Source: Hydrogenothermaceae bacterium (GTDB lineage Bacteria; Aquificota; Aquificia; Aquificales; Hydrogenothermaceae). From it: DNA of 6,492 bases. Of this stretch, positions 1-6,341 are shown one piece after another. The notes below the pieces were generated by a model, which saw only the letters and a program-made list of their open reading frames with translations, had not been told where the DNA came from and searched no databases. Positions within the stretch are counted from its first letter, which is position 1, and each line of letters starts with the position of its first letter. Location of the stretch: positions 1 to 6,492 of the forward strand of contig WFXI01000179.1 of the NCBI GenBank assembly GCA_015490675.1, in the 5' to 3' direction. The position numbers and the translations under genes are program-made.

Positions 1-170
1 CCAAAATCATCGCTGTCTATTAGATAATAAGCTCCCCCTGCTAAAGCACCAACTCCTGCACCATATAAAGTATCTCTAAATATTATTTCCCCATCTAGAG
101 CTTTTGCAGAAGAAGTAATTAGAGATATCCCTAAAAAACCACTTAAAACCAAAGCTTTAATTTTTTTCAT
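1..170 (-). CDS. Exported glycine-zipper protein, N-terminal part (3' end outside window)
   Basis: Reading the minus strand from an ATG at 170-168 gives 56 codons before the window edge, with no stop. Residues 1-24 look like a Sec signal peptide: basic MKKIK start, hydrophobic core VLSGFLGISLI, and a probable cleavage after SAKA. The mature part begins LDGEIIFRDTLYG and continues with a small-residue segment GAGVGALAGGAYYL (about 37-50), which has the GxxxG-type spacing of a glycine zipper, then acidic IDSDDFG. Such segments pack tightly in membranes or oligomers. Export to the periplasm or outer membrane is inferred. The start is set by an AGGGG-type SD at 180-184, 9 nt upstream; an in-frame ATG at 176-174 lies only 3 nt from it and is less likely. 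The SD touches the stop codon of the upstream exported gene, so the two are probably co-transcribed. I cannot name a specific family or function. Confidence 0.8.
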   Translation of the reverse strand, partial: MKKIKALVLSGFLGISLITSSAKALDGEIIFRDTLYGAGVGALAGGAYYLIDSDDF

Positions 171-179
171 AAGCATATA

Positions 180-185
180 CCCCTT
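180..185 (-). promoter_or_regulatory. Ribosome binding site of the glycine-zipper gene, abutting the upstream stop codon
   Basis: On the minus strand AAGGGG directly follows the TAA stop (188-186) of the YfdX-like gene and lies 9 nt before the ATG at 170. This spacing favours 170 over the alternative ATG at 176 and suggests translational coupling of the two exported proteins. Confidence 0.6.
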
Positions 186-1073
186 TTATAAGTTTCTTAT
201 TTGCCTGATTATTATTATATACTCTCTTAAAACTAAATCTCTATTTTTAAAGTTTTGGTCTATAAAAGACAACTGGTTAATAAATCCCTTTATCATATCT
301 TTGTTTTCACTTACAGCTATTTTGTAGGCATTATTTAAGATATTTTTACTTTGCTGTAAATATGCTTTTGCAAGCTCCAATTTATTATTGCTATATGCTA
401 GATAGCTCGAATAAATACTATTTTTAAATCTTACAAGTAATAAATTTTCTCTAAAACCTATTTTAATCATCGGGTCTAAGGCTATTTCTATTGCTTTTAA
501 TGCTTTGTCTTTTCTTTTTGCTTTAAGATTATCATATGCTATTGCTAAAAAAGTCTTTGCATTTGACAAGGGTTCATCTATTAAAGGAAGAGATAAATTT
601 TCTTTTGTTTTTAAAAGGAACTCTACAATTTCTTTATTTTTTGAAGTTTCATAACTTTCTATAAAATTATCTAGCTCTTTTAATATATTTTCAGCAACAA
701 TAATACTTCCAACAAGGTTTTGAATATCTAATTTTAAAGAAATAAGGTCTTCTTTGTAGTACTTATCAGGGAAAAGATTAATTCTTTTTATAAGTGTTTC
801 TAGTTTTTTATTCAAAGAGTAAGATGGAGAATATATAGATGCTTCATTTAGAAAAAACAAAGCTGATTCAACATAAGCTAAAGCTTTATATAATTTCCTT
901 TCTTTTACTTTTGTATATGCTTGTAAGGATGTATTTAGGGCTTTTAGGGTGTAAGTTTTTATTAAACTTATCTGGCTATCACTTAATCCTGATGGTAAAG
1001 AATATTTTAAGTTTTGAGCAAAAGAAAATTGGAAAGCCAAAAATGTTATAAGAATTACTAAAAAATTTTTCAT
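186..1073 (-). CDS. Exported helical-repeat protein, YfdX-like
   Basis: A 295-residue protein with a clear signal peptide: MKNF start, hydrophobic VILITFLAFQFSFA, predicted cleavage after A19. The rest is nearly all amphipathic helix and contains no cysteine. Three segments share one helix-hairpin pattern of the type A-x3-L-x2-A ... A-x2-A-L: about 40-78 (KALAYVESALFFLNEA), 166-200 (PLSNAKTFLAIAYDNL, KALKAIEIAL) and 212-250 (ELAKAYLQQSKNIL). This pattern and the PLIDEPL segment resemble the YfdX family of periplasmic helical proteins, whose function is poorly known; the assignment is from pattern memory and is moderate only. The gene starts 14 nt beyond the operon terminator, has only AAAAACAG before the ATG (no real SD), and leads into the glycine-zipper gene with a 15-bp gap. 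The start is chosen because the signal peptide begins there. A cell-envelope role is likely; a link to carbon fixation is not shown. Confidence 0.75.
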   Translation of the reverse strand: MKNFLVILITFLAFQFSFAQNLKYSLPSGLSDSQISLIKTYTLKALNTSLQAYTKVKERKLYKALAYVESALFFLNEASIYSPSYSLNKKLETLIKRINLFPDKYYKEDLISLKLDIQNLVGSIIVAENILKELDNFIESYETSKNKEIVEFLLKTKENLSLPLIDEPLSNAKTFLAIAYDNLKAKRKDKALKAIEIALDPMIKIGFRENLLLVRFKNSIYSSYLAYSNNKLELAKAYLQQSKNILNNAYKIAVSENKDMIKGFINQLSFIDQNFKNRDLVLREYIIIIRQIRNL

Positions 1074-1087
1074 CTGTTTTTATTAAT

Positions 1088-1110
1088 AAAAAAGGGGCAA
1101 AAGCCCCTTT
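1088..1110 (-). terminator. Rho-independent terminator of the icd-cfiA operon
   Basis: The minus strand reads AAAGGGGC, loop TTTT, GCCCCTTT, then more T (six T in total before the first A). This is a perfect 8-bp stem with a 4-nt loop and a U-tract, beginning 5 nt after the cfiA stop codon. On the plus strand the hairpin is followed only by TTTACATA, so it is mainly a minus-strand terminator. It separates the carbon-fixation operon from the exported gene pair. Confidence 0.88.
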
Positions 1111-1115
1111 ACATA

Positions 1116-3044
1116 TTATTTTTCTTTTATTCTTAAAATAACTTCATCAGGATTTACCTGATCACCAACTTTAGCGAAAATCTTTTCAACAACACCACTT
1201 ATTGGAGCGTGGATTTCATTTTCCATCTTCATTGCTTCAACCATAGCTACAGTTTGTCCTTGCTCTACTTCCTGTCCTTCTTCTACAAGGATTTTAGCCA
1301 CTTTTCCTGGCATTGGAGCAACTACATCTCCAGGTTCAGATGCTTTTGGTAATCCACCTTCTCCTGATGTTGTTGTAGTTGTTCCTCCTTGTCCCGAAAC
1401 AATAGCTTCTTTATAAGGAGTTAATTGAACTTCTTCTAATTTTCCATCTACTCTCACATAGTATTTTCTAGGTTCATTTTCATCACTTATAGATACACCT
1501 TCAATTTTAACTTTGTACTTATCACCGTGGTATACAACATCAAACTCAACAGGAGCAGCAGCACCTAATACATTACCATCTGCAACTTCAGTAGGTTCCA
1601 CTGCATCGACAGGCTCAGGTACAAGCTCTCCAGATTCTCTTAAAGTTAAGTATTCTTTAGCCTGTAATGGGAATAAAATATAAAGTAAAATTTCTTCATC
1701 ATTTGGTTCTCTATTTAAGAGAGCTCTTAGTTCCTCAACAGCTTTATCCCATTCTTCCTGGTCAGCAAGCTCAGAAGCTCTAATATCAAAATTAGGCTCT
1801 TTTCCAGGTCCAAGTATTTTTTCTGCTAATTCCTTAGAAATTGGTCCTGGAGGTCTTCCATATTTTCCTTCTACATAATCCCTAACTTCTTTTGTAATAG
1901 TTTTGTATCTTTCACCAGATAATACATTTAATACTGCCTGAACACCAACAATCTGAGAAGAAGGTGTTAATAATGGAGGATATCCAAGGTCTTTTTCTAC
2001 ATTTGGAACTTCCTCTAGAACTTCGTCTATTCTATCAATAGCATTAGCTTCTATAAGCTGAGCTACCATATTAGAAATCATACCACCAGGTATCTTGTGG
2101 ATAAGAACCTGAGCATTAACACCAGCATACTCAGTTTCATATTTTTTGTACTTCTTCTTAATTTTTTTAGTTTCTTCTGCAGCTTCAGCTATCATTGCAA
2201 GGTCAAGTCCTGTATCGAATGGAGTATCTTGAAGTGCTGCTACTACAGTTTCAGTAGCTGGGTGAGATGCTCCAAATGCAAGTGGTGATAAAACTGTATC
2301 AAGCATATCAATTCCAGCAAGAACAGCCATTATATGGTTCATAGTAGCCATACCACTCATATCGTGGTTATGGAGAAGAACTGGAATTTTTCCTTCTGTA
2401 ACTTCTTTAATTCCTTTGATAATTTTGTAGATTTCTAATGGTTGTAAGATACCAGTTGCATCTTTAAAAGAAATCCAGTCAGGTTCCATATCTGCTAATT
2501 CTTTAGCATATTCCATCCACTTTTCATAAGTATGAACTGGAGACCTTGTATAGCTTATTTCAGCGTGAACTTCACCACCAAACTCTTTAATTGCCTGAAC
2601 AGCAACTTCTATATTTCTATTATCGTTTAGTGAATCAAATACCCTAAATACAGTAATTCCATTTTCAATAGCTTTTTCTACGAATTTTTTAACAGTTTTA
2701 TCACTTTTTGGTTTATATCCAACAATATTTTGCCCTCTAAAGAGCATTTGGAGCTTTGTTTTAGGCATTACTTCTTTGATTCTTCTAAGCCTTTCCCAAG
2801 GGTCTTCCTTTAGGTATCTTAATGCTGCATCAAAAGTAGCACCACCCCAAACTTCAACAGCATAGTATCCGATATCATCTAGCTTTGCACAAAGAGGTAA
2901 TAAATCATCAGTTCTAACCCTTGTAGCTAACTTACACTGGATACCATCTCTAGGAGTTAATTCAGTTATTAAAATTTTCTTTTTAAATCCGTCTTTTCCT
3001 ACTTCTTTAAGCTTTTCTTTAACTTCTTCCATTACTTCTATCAT
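1116..3044 (-). CDS. cfiA: 2-oxoglutarate carboxylase large subunit (carboxyltransferase + biotin carrier)
   Basis: Transfers the carboxyl group from carboxybiotin to 2-oxoglutarate to form oxalosuccinate, in the cytoplasm, in the reductive TCA cycle. The 642 residues hold an N-terminal PYC/OADA-type carboxyltransferase TIM barrel (about 24-320) with TPRDGIQ (metal ligand D33), EVWGGATFD (64-72), the lysine of SFKDATG (K194, expected to be carboxylated) and LLHNHD (H225, H227 metal ligands). A conserved PycB-type C-terminal region follows (about 320-470). A linker has a run of five threonines (555-559), and a biotinyl domain (about 571-642) carries EAMKMEN with biotin-accepting K606. Length and sequence agree closely with what I recall of Hydrogenobacter thermophilus CfiA (about 650 aa), including LSPLAFG (252-258), where ordinary OadA/PycB proteins have a Met-Ser motif. 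An AAGGAGG SD (3055-3061) lies 10 nt before the ATG, so the first start is preferred over M5. It is the last gene of the operon, 24 bp behind cfiB. Automatic annotation may call it pyruvate carboxylase subunit B or oxaloacetate decarboxylase alpha; the icd linkage argues for 2-oxoglutarate. Confidence 0.92.
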   Translation of the reverse strand: MIEVMEEVKEKLKEVGKDGFKKKILITELTPRDGIQCKLATRVRTDDLLPLCAKLDDIGYYAVEVWGGATFDAALRYLKEDPWERLRRIKEVMPKTKLQMLFRGQNIVGYKPKSDKTVKKFVEKAIENGITVFRVFDSLNDNRNIEVAVQAIKEFGGEVHAEISYTRSPVHTYEKWMEYAKELADMEPDWISFKDATGILQPLEIYKIIKGIKEVTEGKIPVLLHNHDMSGMATMNHIMAVLAGIDMLDTVLSPLAFGASHPATETVVAALQDTPFDTGLDLAMIAEAAEETKKIKKKYKKYETEYAGVNAQVLIHKIPGGMISNMVAQLIEANAIDRIDEVLEEVPNVEKDLGYPPLLTPSSQIVGVQAVLNVLSGERYKTITKEVRDYVEGKYGRPPGPISKELAEKILGPGKEPNFDIRASELADQEEWDKAVEELRALLNREPNDEEILLYILFPLQAKEYLTLRESGELVPEPVDAVEPTEVADGNVLGAAAPVEFDVVYHGDKYKVKIEGVSISDENEPRKYYVRVDGKLEEVQLTPYKEAIVSGQGGTTTTTSGEGGLPKASEPGDVVAPMPGKVAKILVEEGQEVEQGQTVAMVEAMKMENEIHAPISGVVEKIFAKVGDQVNPDEVILRIKEK

Positions 3045-3068
3045 TTTATTAAAACCTCCTTATTATTT

Positions 3069-4484
3069 TTAAAGTCCGTGATGTGCTGCAATAACAGCAG
3101 ATAAAAATGCAACAAAGTCTTCTTTTGCTTTATGTTCTTGATAATCAAAAATTTGAGGATGAGTTTTTATGTAATTTGTATCAAATTTACCTGCTCTAAA
3201 GTCTTCTTCTTCCATAATTTTCTTTAAAACTGGAATTGTAGTTTTAACTCCTGTAATTTCATAAGTTTCAAGAGCTGCCTTCATTCTATCTACTGCTTCT
3301 TCCCAGCTAGGAGCCCAAGTTATTAATTTTGCAATCATAGAATCATAATAAGGAGTAACTTCAAACCCTTTAGATGCAGCGTGTTCCACTCTAATTCCAA
3401 ATCCACCAGGAACATAATATCTTTCTACTGTTCCAATGGCTGGTAAGAAATCGTGTTTAGGGTCTTCTGCGTTGATACGACCTTCTATTGCAAATCCATT
3501 AAACTTAATATCCTCTTGTTTGTAAGGGAGTTTTTCTCCATCTGCAATTTTCAACTGCCATTTTACTATATCTATTCCAGTTATCATCTCTGATACAGGG
3601 TGTTCAACCTGTATTCTTGTATTCATTTCAATGAAGTAAAGGTTTCCTTCTTGGTCTGCGATAAATTCCATAGTTCCAGCATTGTAATATCCAATTTCCT
3701 TTGCAGCTTTTACTACAATATCTCCATAATACTTTCTTTTTTCTTCATCTAATATTAAAGATGGAGCAATCTCAACTAATTTTTGGTTTCTTCTTTGGAT
3801 TGAACAGTCTCTCTCTCCAAGGTGTATCACATTTCCGTGTTTATCACCTAAAACTTGAAACTCTATGTGCTTTGGATTTTCAATGAATTTTTCTAGCAAT
3901 AAATCTCCATTTCCAAATGCTTTTTGTGCTTCTGTAGAAGCTTGTTCATAATTTTTAACTAGTTCTTCTTCGTTATAACAAATTCTAATACCTCTACCAC
4001 CACCACCAGCAGTAGCCTTTAATAAAACTGGGTAACCTATTTCTTTAGCTATTTTCTTGGCTTCCTCTACATCCTTTAAAACACCATCAGAACCAGGAAC
4101 AGTTGGAACTCCTGCTTTTTTCATTACTTCTTTAGCTCTGGCTTTATCACCCATTAAGTCTATAACTTTCCAAGATGGACCAACAAAATTTATTCCAGCC
4201 TCTTCACACATCTTTGCAAATTCTGCGTTCTCAGCTAAGAACCCATACCCTGGATGTATAGCATCTGCACCTACTTCTAAAGCTAAATCTATAATTCTTT
4301 GCTTATTTAAATATGTATCTAATGGGTCTGTTCCTATCATATAGGCTTCATCAGCCATTTTTACATGTCTAGAAAGACTTTCTATCTCGTTATAAATAGC
4401 TACAGTTGGTATCCCAAGTTCTTTTGCAGCTCTTATTATTCTACAAGCAATTTCTCCTCTATTTGCCACAAGGAGTTTTTTCAT
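3069..4484 (-). CDS. cfiB: 2-oxoglutarate carboxylase small subunit (biotin carboxylase)
   Basis: ATP-dependent carboxylation of biotin on CfiA with bicarbonate; cytoplasmic partner of CfiA. The 471 residues have the full biotin carboxylase layout: N-domain starting KKLLVANRGEIACRIIRAAK, the ATP-grasp with MGDK (K114), LLKATAGGGGRG (K156 plus glycine loop), ENPKHIEFQVLGD (H206, E208), GERDCSIQRRNQK (C227, K235), FIEMNTRIQVEHP (E286, R290, E294), and a C-domain with EGRINAEDP (R336). All residues known to be catalytic in E. coli AccC appear conserved. The C-terminus (KEDFVAFLSAVIAAHHGL) extends beyond AccC and matches my recollection of H. thermophilus CfiB (about 472 aa). GGAGG (4493-4497) lies 8 nt before the ATG. 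The gene sits 17 bp behind the OsmC-like gene and 24 bp before cfiA. Alternatives are a PycA or AccC subunit; the pairing with cfiA and icd favours CfiB. Confidence 0.92.
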   Translation of the reverse strand: MKKLLVANRGEIACRIIRAAKELGIPTVAIYNEIESLSRHVKMADEAYMIGTDPLDTYLNKQRIIDLALEVGADAIHPGYGFLAENAEFAKMCEEAGINFVGPSWKVIDLMGDKARAKEVMKKAGVPTVPGSDGVLKDVEEAKKIAKEIGYPVLLKATAGGGGRGIRICYNEEELVKNYEQASTEAQKAFGNGDLLLEKFIENPKHIEFQVLGDKHGNVIHLGERDCSIQRRNQKLVEIAPSLILDEEKRKYYGDIVVKAAKEIGYYNAGTMEFIADQEGNLYFIEMNTRIQVEHPVSEMITGIDIVKWQLKIADGEKLPYKQEDIKFNGFAIEGRINAEDPKHDFLPAIGTVERYYVPGGFGIRVEHAASKGFEVTPYYDSMIAKLITWAPSWEEAVDRMKAALETYEITGVKTTIPVLKKIMEEEDFRAGKFDTNYIKTHPQIFDYQEHKAKEDFVAFLSAVIAAHHGL

Positions 4485-4501
4485 AATTAATTCCTCCAGT
4501 T

Positions 4502-4918
4502 TTAAACTAATTGAATTTTGTACTCAATTGGAGCTATTTGATTTATCATATAAGCTATAGAACAAGTTCCTGGGTCATAAATAGTCTTGTCTAAAGCTTT
4601 TTTAACTTCTTCTTCTGTTGCATCAGTTTTTATTTTTACAGTTAAGTATATTTTTAAAAATACTTTTGGATAACCATCTGTTTTTCTATCTGCATCTGTT
4701 TCTATTTCTATATCTTCTACATTTTTACCTTCTTTAATTAATGCTTCATATAAGTGTATTCCAACACATCCTGCGATAGAATGGAATAACAATTCTGGAG
4801 GTCTAATCCCTCTACCTTTTCCACCGACATACTCAGCAGCATCAATTTTTACTTCAATTCCTGCAGGACCAATACCAACAAAATGAAAATCTTCTTTTTG
4901 TTTAACTTTTATTTGCAT
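4502..4918 (-). CDS. OsmC/YhfA-family protein with two conserved cysteines
   Basis: A 138-residue cytoplasmic protein with the OsmC fold pattern: an N-terminal beta region (FHFVGIGPAGIEVKIDA), then PPELLFHSIAGCVGIHLYEAL with C51 on the central helix, then the strand PKVFLKIYLTVKI (84-96), and YDPGTCSIAYMI with C119. The family forms dimers in which this cysteine pair reduces organic hydroperoxides. The short length and PKVF-strand motif are closer to the YhfA branch, which is largely uncharacterised, than to OsmC proper. GGAGG (4924-4928) lies 5 nt before the ATG. The gene is embedded in the operon, 16 bp after icd and 17 bp before cfiB, so it is almost certainly co-transcribed with the 2-oxoglutarate carboxylation genes. 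A role in redox or peroxide protection of that pathway is an inference; it could be an unrelated passenger. The family call is firm, the substrate unknown. Confidence 0.87.
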   Translation of the reverse strand: MQIKVKQKEDFHFVGIGPAGIEVKIDAAEYVGGKGRGIRPPELLFHSIAGCVGIHLYEALIKEGKNVEDIEIETDADRKTDGYPKVFLKIYLTVKIKTDATEEEVKKALDKTIYDPGTCSIAYMINQIAPIEYKIQLV

Positions 4919-4934
4919 CTTAGCCTCCTAATAT

Positions 4935-6215
4935 TTAAATTCTGTTTGCTATCTCTTTTGCAAAATCATAAGTTGAAACTTCTTTTGCAGAAATTCCTTG
5001 TTTTTCAAATCCTTTAACAATATCAGGAGTACCAATTCTATTTGCTAATGTTTTCTTAACTGCTTCGTATATTCTATTTGCAGCCTCTTTCCAACCAATG
5101 TATTCAAGGAGCATTGCACCAGATAAAGTTAAAGAAAGAGGATTAGCTGTTGCTTTTCCAGCTTTTCCCCAAGCAGTTCCATGCGTGCTTTCAAATAAAG
5201 CATATCCATCTCCAATATTTCCACTTGGAACAAATCCTGGACCACCAATTAACGCAGCTGCTAAGTCTGAAACATAGTCTCCATTTAGGTTTTCAGCAAT
5301 TATTACATCCCAGTATTCAGGATTTAAAACAAGTTGCATTAACATCTGGTCTGTTATTACTTTTTCTAATTTTACCTGTCCTTCTTGTGGCTGGGCTTCT
5401 GGGTCTGTTATTACTTTTCCTTTAAATTCTGGTTCTTCAGCAACTTCAAAAGCCCAATTTATAAATGCTCCTTCAGTTGCTTTCATAATGTTTCCTTTTC
5501 CAATTACAGCTACATGTTTTTTCCCAAACTCTAGTGCATATCTTAATGCTTTTCTTACATGTCTCTTTGTTTTATATTCACTCATAGGTTTTACTGTTAT
5601 ACCAACATCTTCAGGAAATCCTGCTTCAGATGCTCCCATTTCTTCTATTAAGAATTTTCTAACTTTTTGAGCTTCTTCTGTTTTTGAGAAAAATTCTATT
5701 CCAGAATAAACATCGTCAGTATTTTCCCTAAACACTACAACATCAACTTTTTGAGGCTCTGGAACAGGAGTAGGTTGCCCTATCCAGTAAACAGGTCTAA
5801 CAGCAGAGTAATAATTAAAAGCTTTTCTTAAAGCAGAGTTTAAAGATTTTCCTCCTTTGCCAACAGGAGTTCCTAAAGGTCCTTTTATCCCAACTACTGC
5901 CTGTTTTAATAAATCTAAAGTTTCTTGTGGAAGCCTTTCCCCTGTATTTTCTTCTGCTTTATCACCAGCTAAAGCTTCTATCCAGGTTATTTTTTTATTT
6001 CCACCATAAACTTTTTCAACAGCAGAATTAACAACATAAAGCATTGCTTGAGTAATTTCAGGACCTATACCATCTCCCTCTATGAAAACTATTGCAGGGT
6101 TGTCAGGAACATTAATAGTATTATCTTCATTTAAAGTGATATAATTTAGACCTTCTAACTTTCTGTCTTTTGACCACCAGATAACATCTTTAAGTTGAGG
6201 AGTGTCTTTTAACAT
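4935..6215 (-). CDS. icd: Isocitrate dehydrogenase / oxalosuccinate reductase
   Basis: First gene of the operon, 426 residues (E. coli Icd has 416). In this context it should run reductively, converting the oxalosuccinate made by CfiAB to isocitrate. Visible features are FIEGDGIGPEI (44-54), GPLGTPVG (112-119), SLNSALR (S124, N126, R130, equivalent to E. coli S113, N115, R119), R140, FRENTDDVYSG (R163, Y170), KGNIMK (K240), D289, NGDYVSD (D313, D317) and STHGTA (343-348). All substrate and metal residues are kept. The NADP-contacting residues of E. coli Icd are not: K344, Y345, Y391 and R395 align with G350, K351, P397 and K401, suggesting NAD(H) use. The start at 6215 has GGAGG (6221-6225) 5 nt upstream and lies below a good promoter. 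A longer reading from 6257 adds 14 residues (through YLEDF) that simply translate the -10 box, leader and SD. Family certain; direction and coenzyme inferred. Confidence 0.93.
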   Translation of the reverse strand: MLKDTPQLKDVIWWSKDRKLEGLNYITLNEDNTINVPDNPAIVFIEGDGIGPEITQAMLYVVNSAVEKVYGGNKKITWIEALAGDKAEENTGERLPQETLDLLKQAVVGIKGPLGTPVGKGGKSLNSALRKAFNYYSAVRPVYWIGQPTPVPEPQKVDVVVFRENTDDVYSGIEFFSKTEEAQKVRKFLIEEMGASEAGFPEDVGITVKPMSEYKTKRHVRKALRYALEFGKKHVAVIGKGNIMKATEGAFINWAFEVAEEPEFKGKVITDPEAQPQEGQVKLEKVITDQMLMQLVLNPEYWDVIIAENLNGDYVSDLAAALIGGPGFVPSGNIGDGYALFESTHGTAWGKAGKATANPLSLTLSGAMLLEYIGWKEAANRIYEAVKKTLANRIGTPDIVKGFEKQGISAKEVSTYDFAKEIANRI

Positions 6216-6220
6216 AAAGT

Positions 6221-6225
6221 CCTCC
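6221..6225 (-). promoter_or_regulatory. Ribosome binding site fixing the icd start
   Basis: GGAGG on the minus strand, 5 nt before the ATG at 6215. No comparable SD precedes the ATG at 6257, so this site decides the start in favour of the 426-residue protein. Confidence 0.85.
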
Positions 6226-6242
6226 AAATAAAAAATTTCGAC

Positions 6243-6269
6243 ATTATATTTTAACAAATACTAACTCAA
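6243..6269 (-). promoter_or_regulatory. Sigma70-type promoter of the icd-osmC-cfiB-cfiA operon
   Basis: The minus strand has a perfect TATAAT (-10) at 6248-6243. Upstream of it is TTGAGT (6269-6264, 15-bp spacer) or TTTGAG (6270-6265, 16-bp spacer). Transcription would start near 6236, giving a leader of about 20 nt that contains the icd SD. It is the only good promoter-like sequence I see before the operon. The -10 is strong, but the spacer is slightly short and the region is AT-rich, so chance matches are possible. Confidence 0.6.
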
Positions 6270-6271
6270 AA

Positions 6272-6286
6272 TCAAACAGTGTTTGA
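6272..6286. promoter_or_regulatory. Candidate operator dyad between divergent promoters
   Basis: TCAAAC-AGT-GTTTGA is a perfect inverted repeat with 6-nt arms and a 3-nt centre. It lies just upstream of the operon -35 (6264-6269) and overlaps the proposed cutA -35 (6283-6288). The position suits a regulator acting on both directions. The repeat is short and no regulator gene is in the window, so function is only a suggestion. Confidence 0.35.
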
Positions 6287-6313
6287 AAGTTAAAATTTAA
6301 AATGTAATATAAT
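6283..6313 (+). promoter_or_regulatory. Likely cutA promoter
   Basis: TTGAAA at 6283-6288 is followed by TAATAT at 6305-6310 (16-bp spacer) or the overlapping TATAAT at 6308-6313 (19-bp spacer). Either gives a leader of roughly 20-25 nt before the cutA ATG with its own SD. The region is AT-rich, so the exact -10 is uncertain. Confidence 0.5.
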
Positions 6314-6341
6314 TTAAAAATATTTCTGAAAGAGGGTTTTG

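Noticed and set aside
174..176. Alternative ATG for the glycine-zipper protein (adds Met-Leu)
   Set aside because: It lies only 3 nt from the SD, while the ATG at 170 has 9 nt; the difference does not change the protein meaningfully.
839..1051. Plus-strand 70-codon hydrophobic open frame
   Set aside because: It lies antisense inside the well-supported YfdX-like gene; its apparent hydrophobicity comes from reading AT-rich codons backwards.
1091..1110. The hairpin as a bidirectional terminator
   Set aside because: On the plus strand the stem is followed only by TTTACATA and no plus-strand gene ends here.
4057..4344. Plus-strand open frame of 95 codons
   Set aside because: It is antisense to the ATP-grasp region of cfiB, whose catalytic motifs leave no doubt about the coding strand. 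Other plus-strand frames inside cfiA, cfiB and icd are rejected for the same reason.
1116..4484. Reading cfiB-cfiA as a two-subunit pyruvate carboxylase
   Set aside because: Possible on domain content alone, but co-transcription with icd and close recalled similarity to the H. thermophilus CFI subunits make 2-oxoglutarate carboxylase the better call.
4485..4501. Possible internal promoters in the operon gaps
   Set aside because: The gaps are 16-24 bp and hold only SD sequences and stop codons; I see no convincing promoter.
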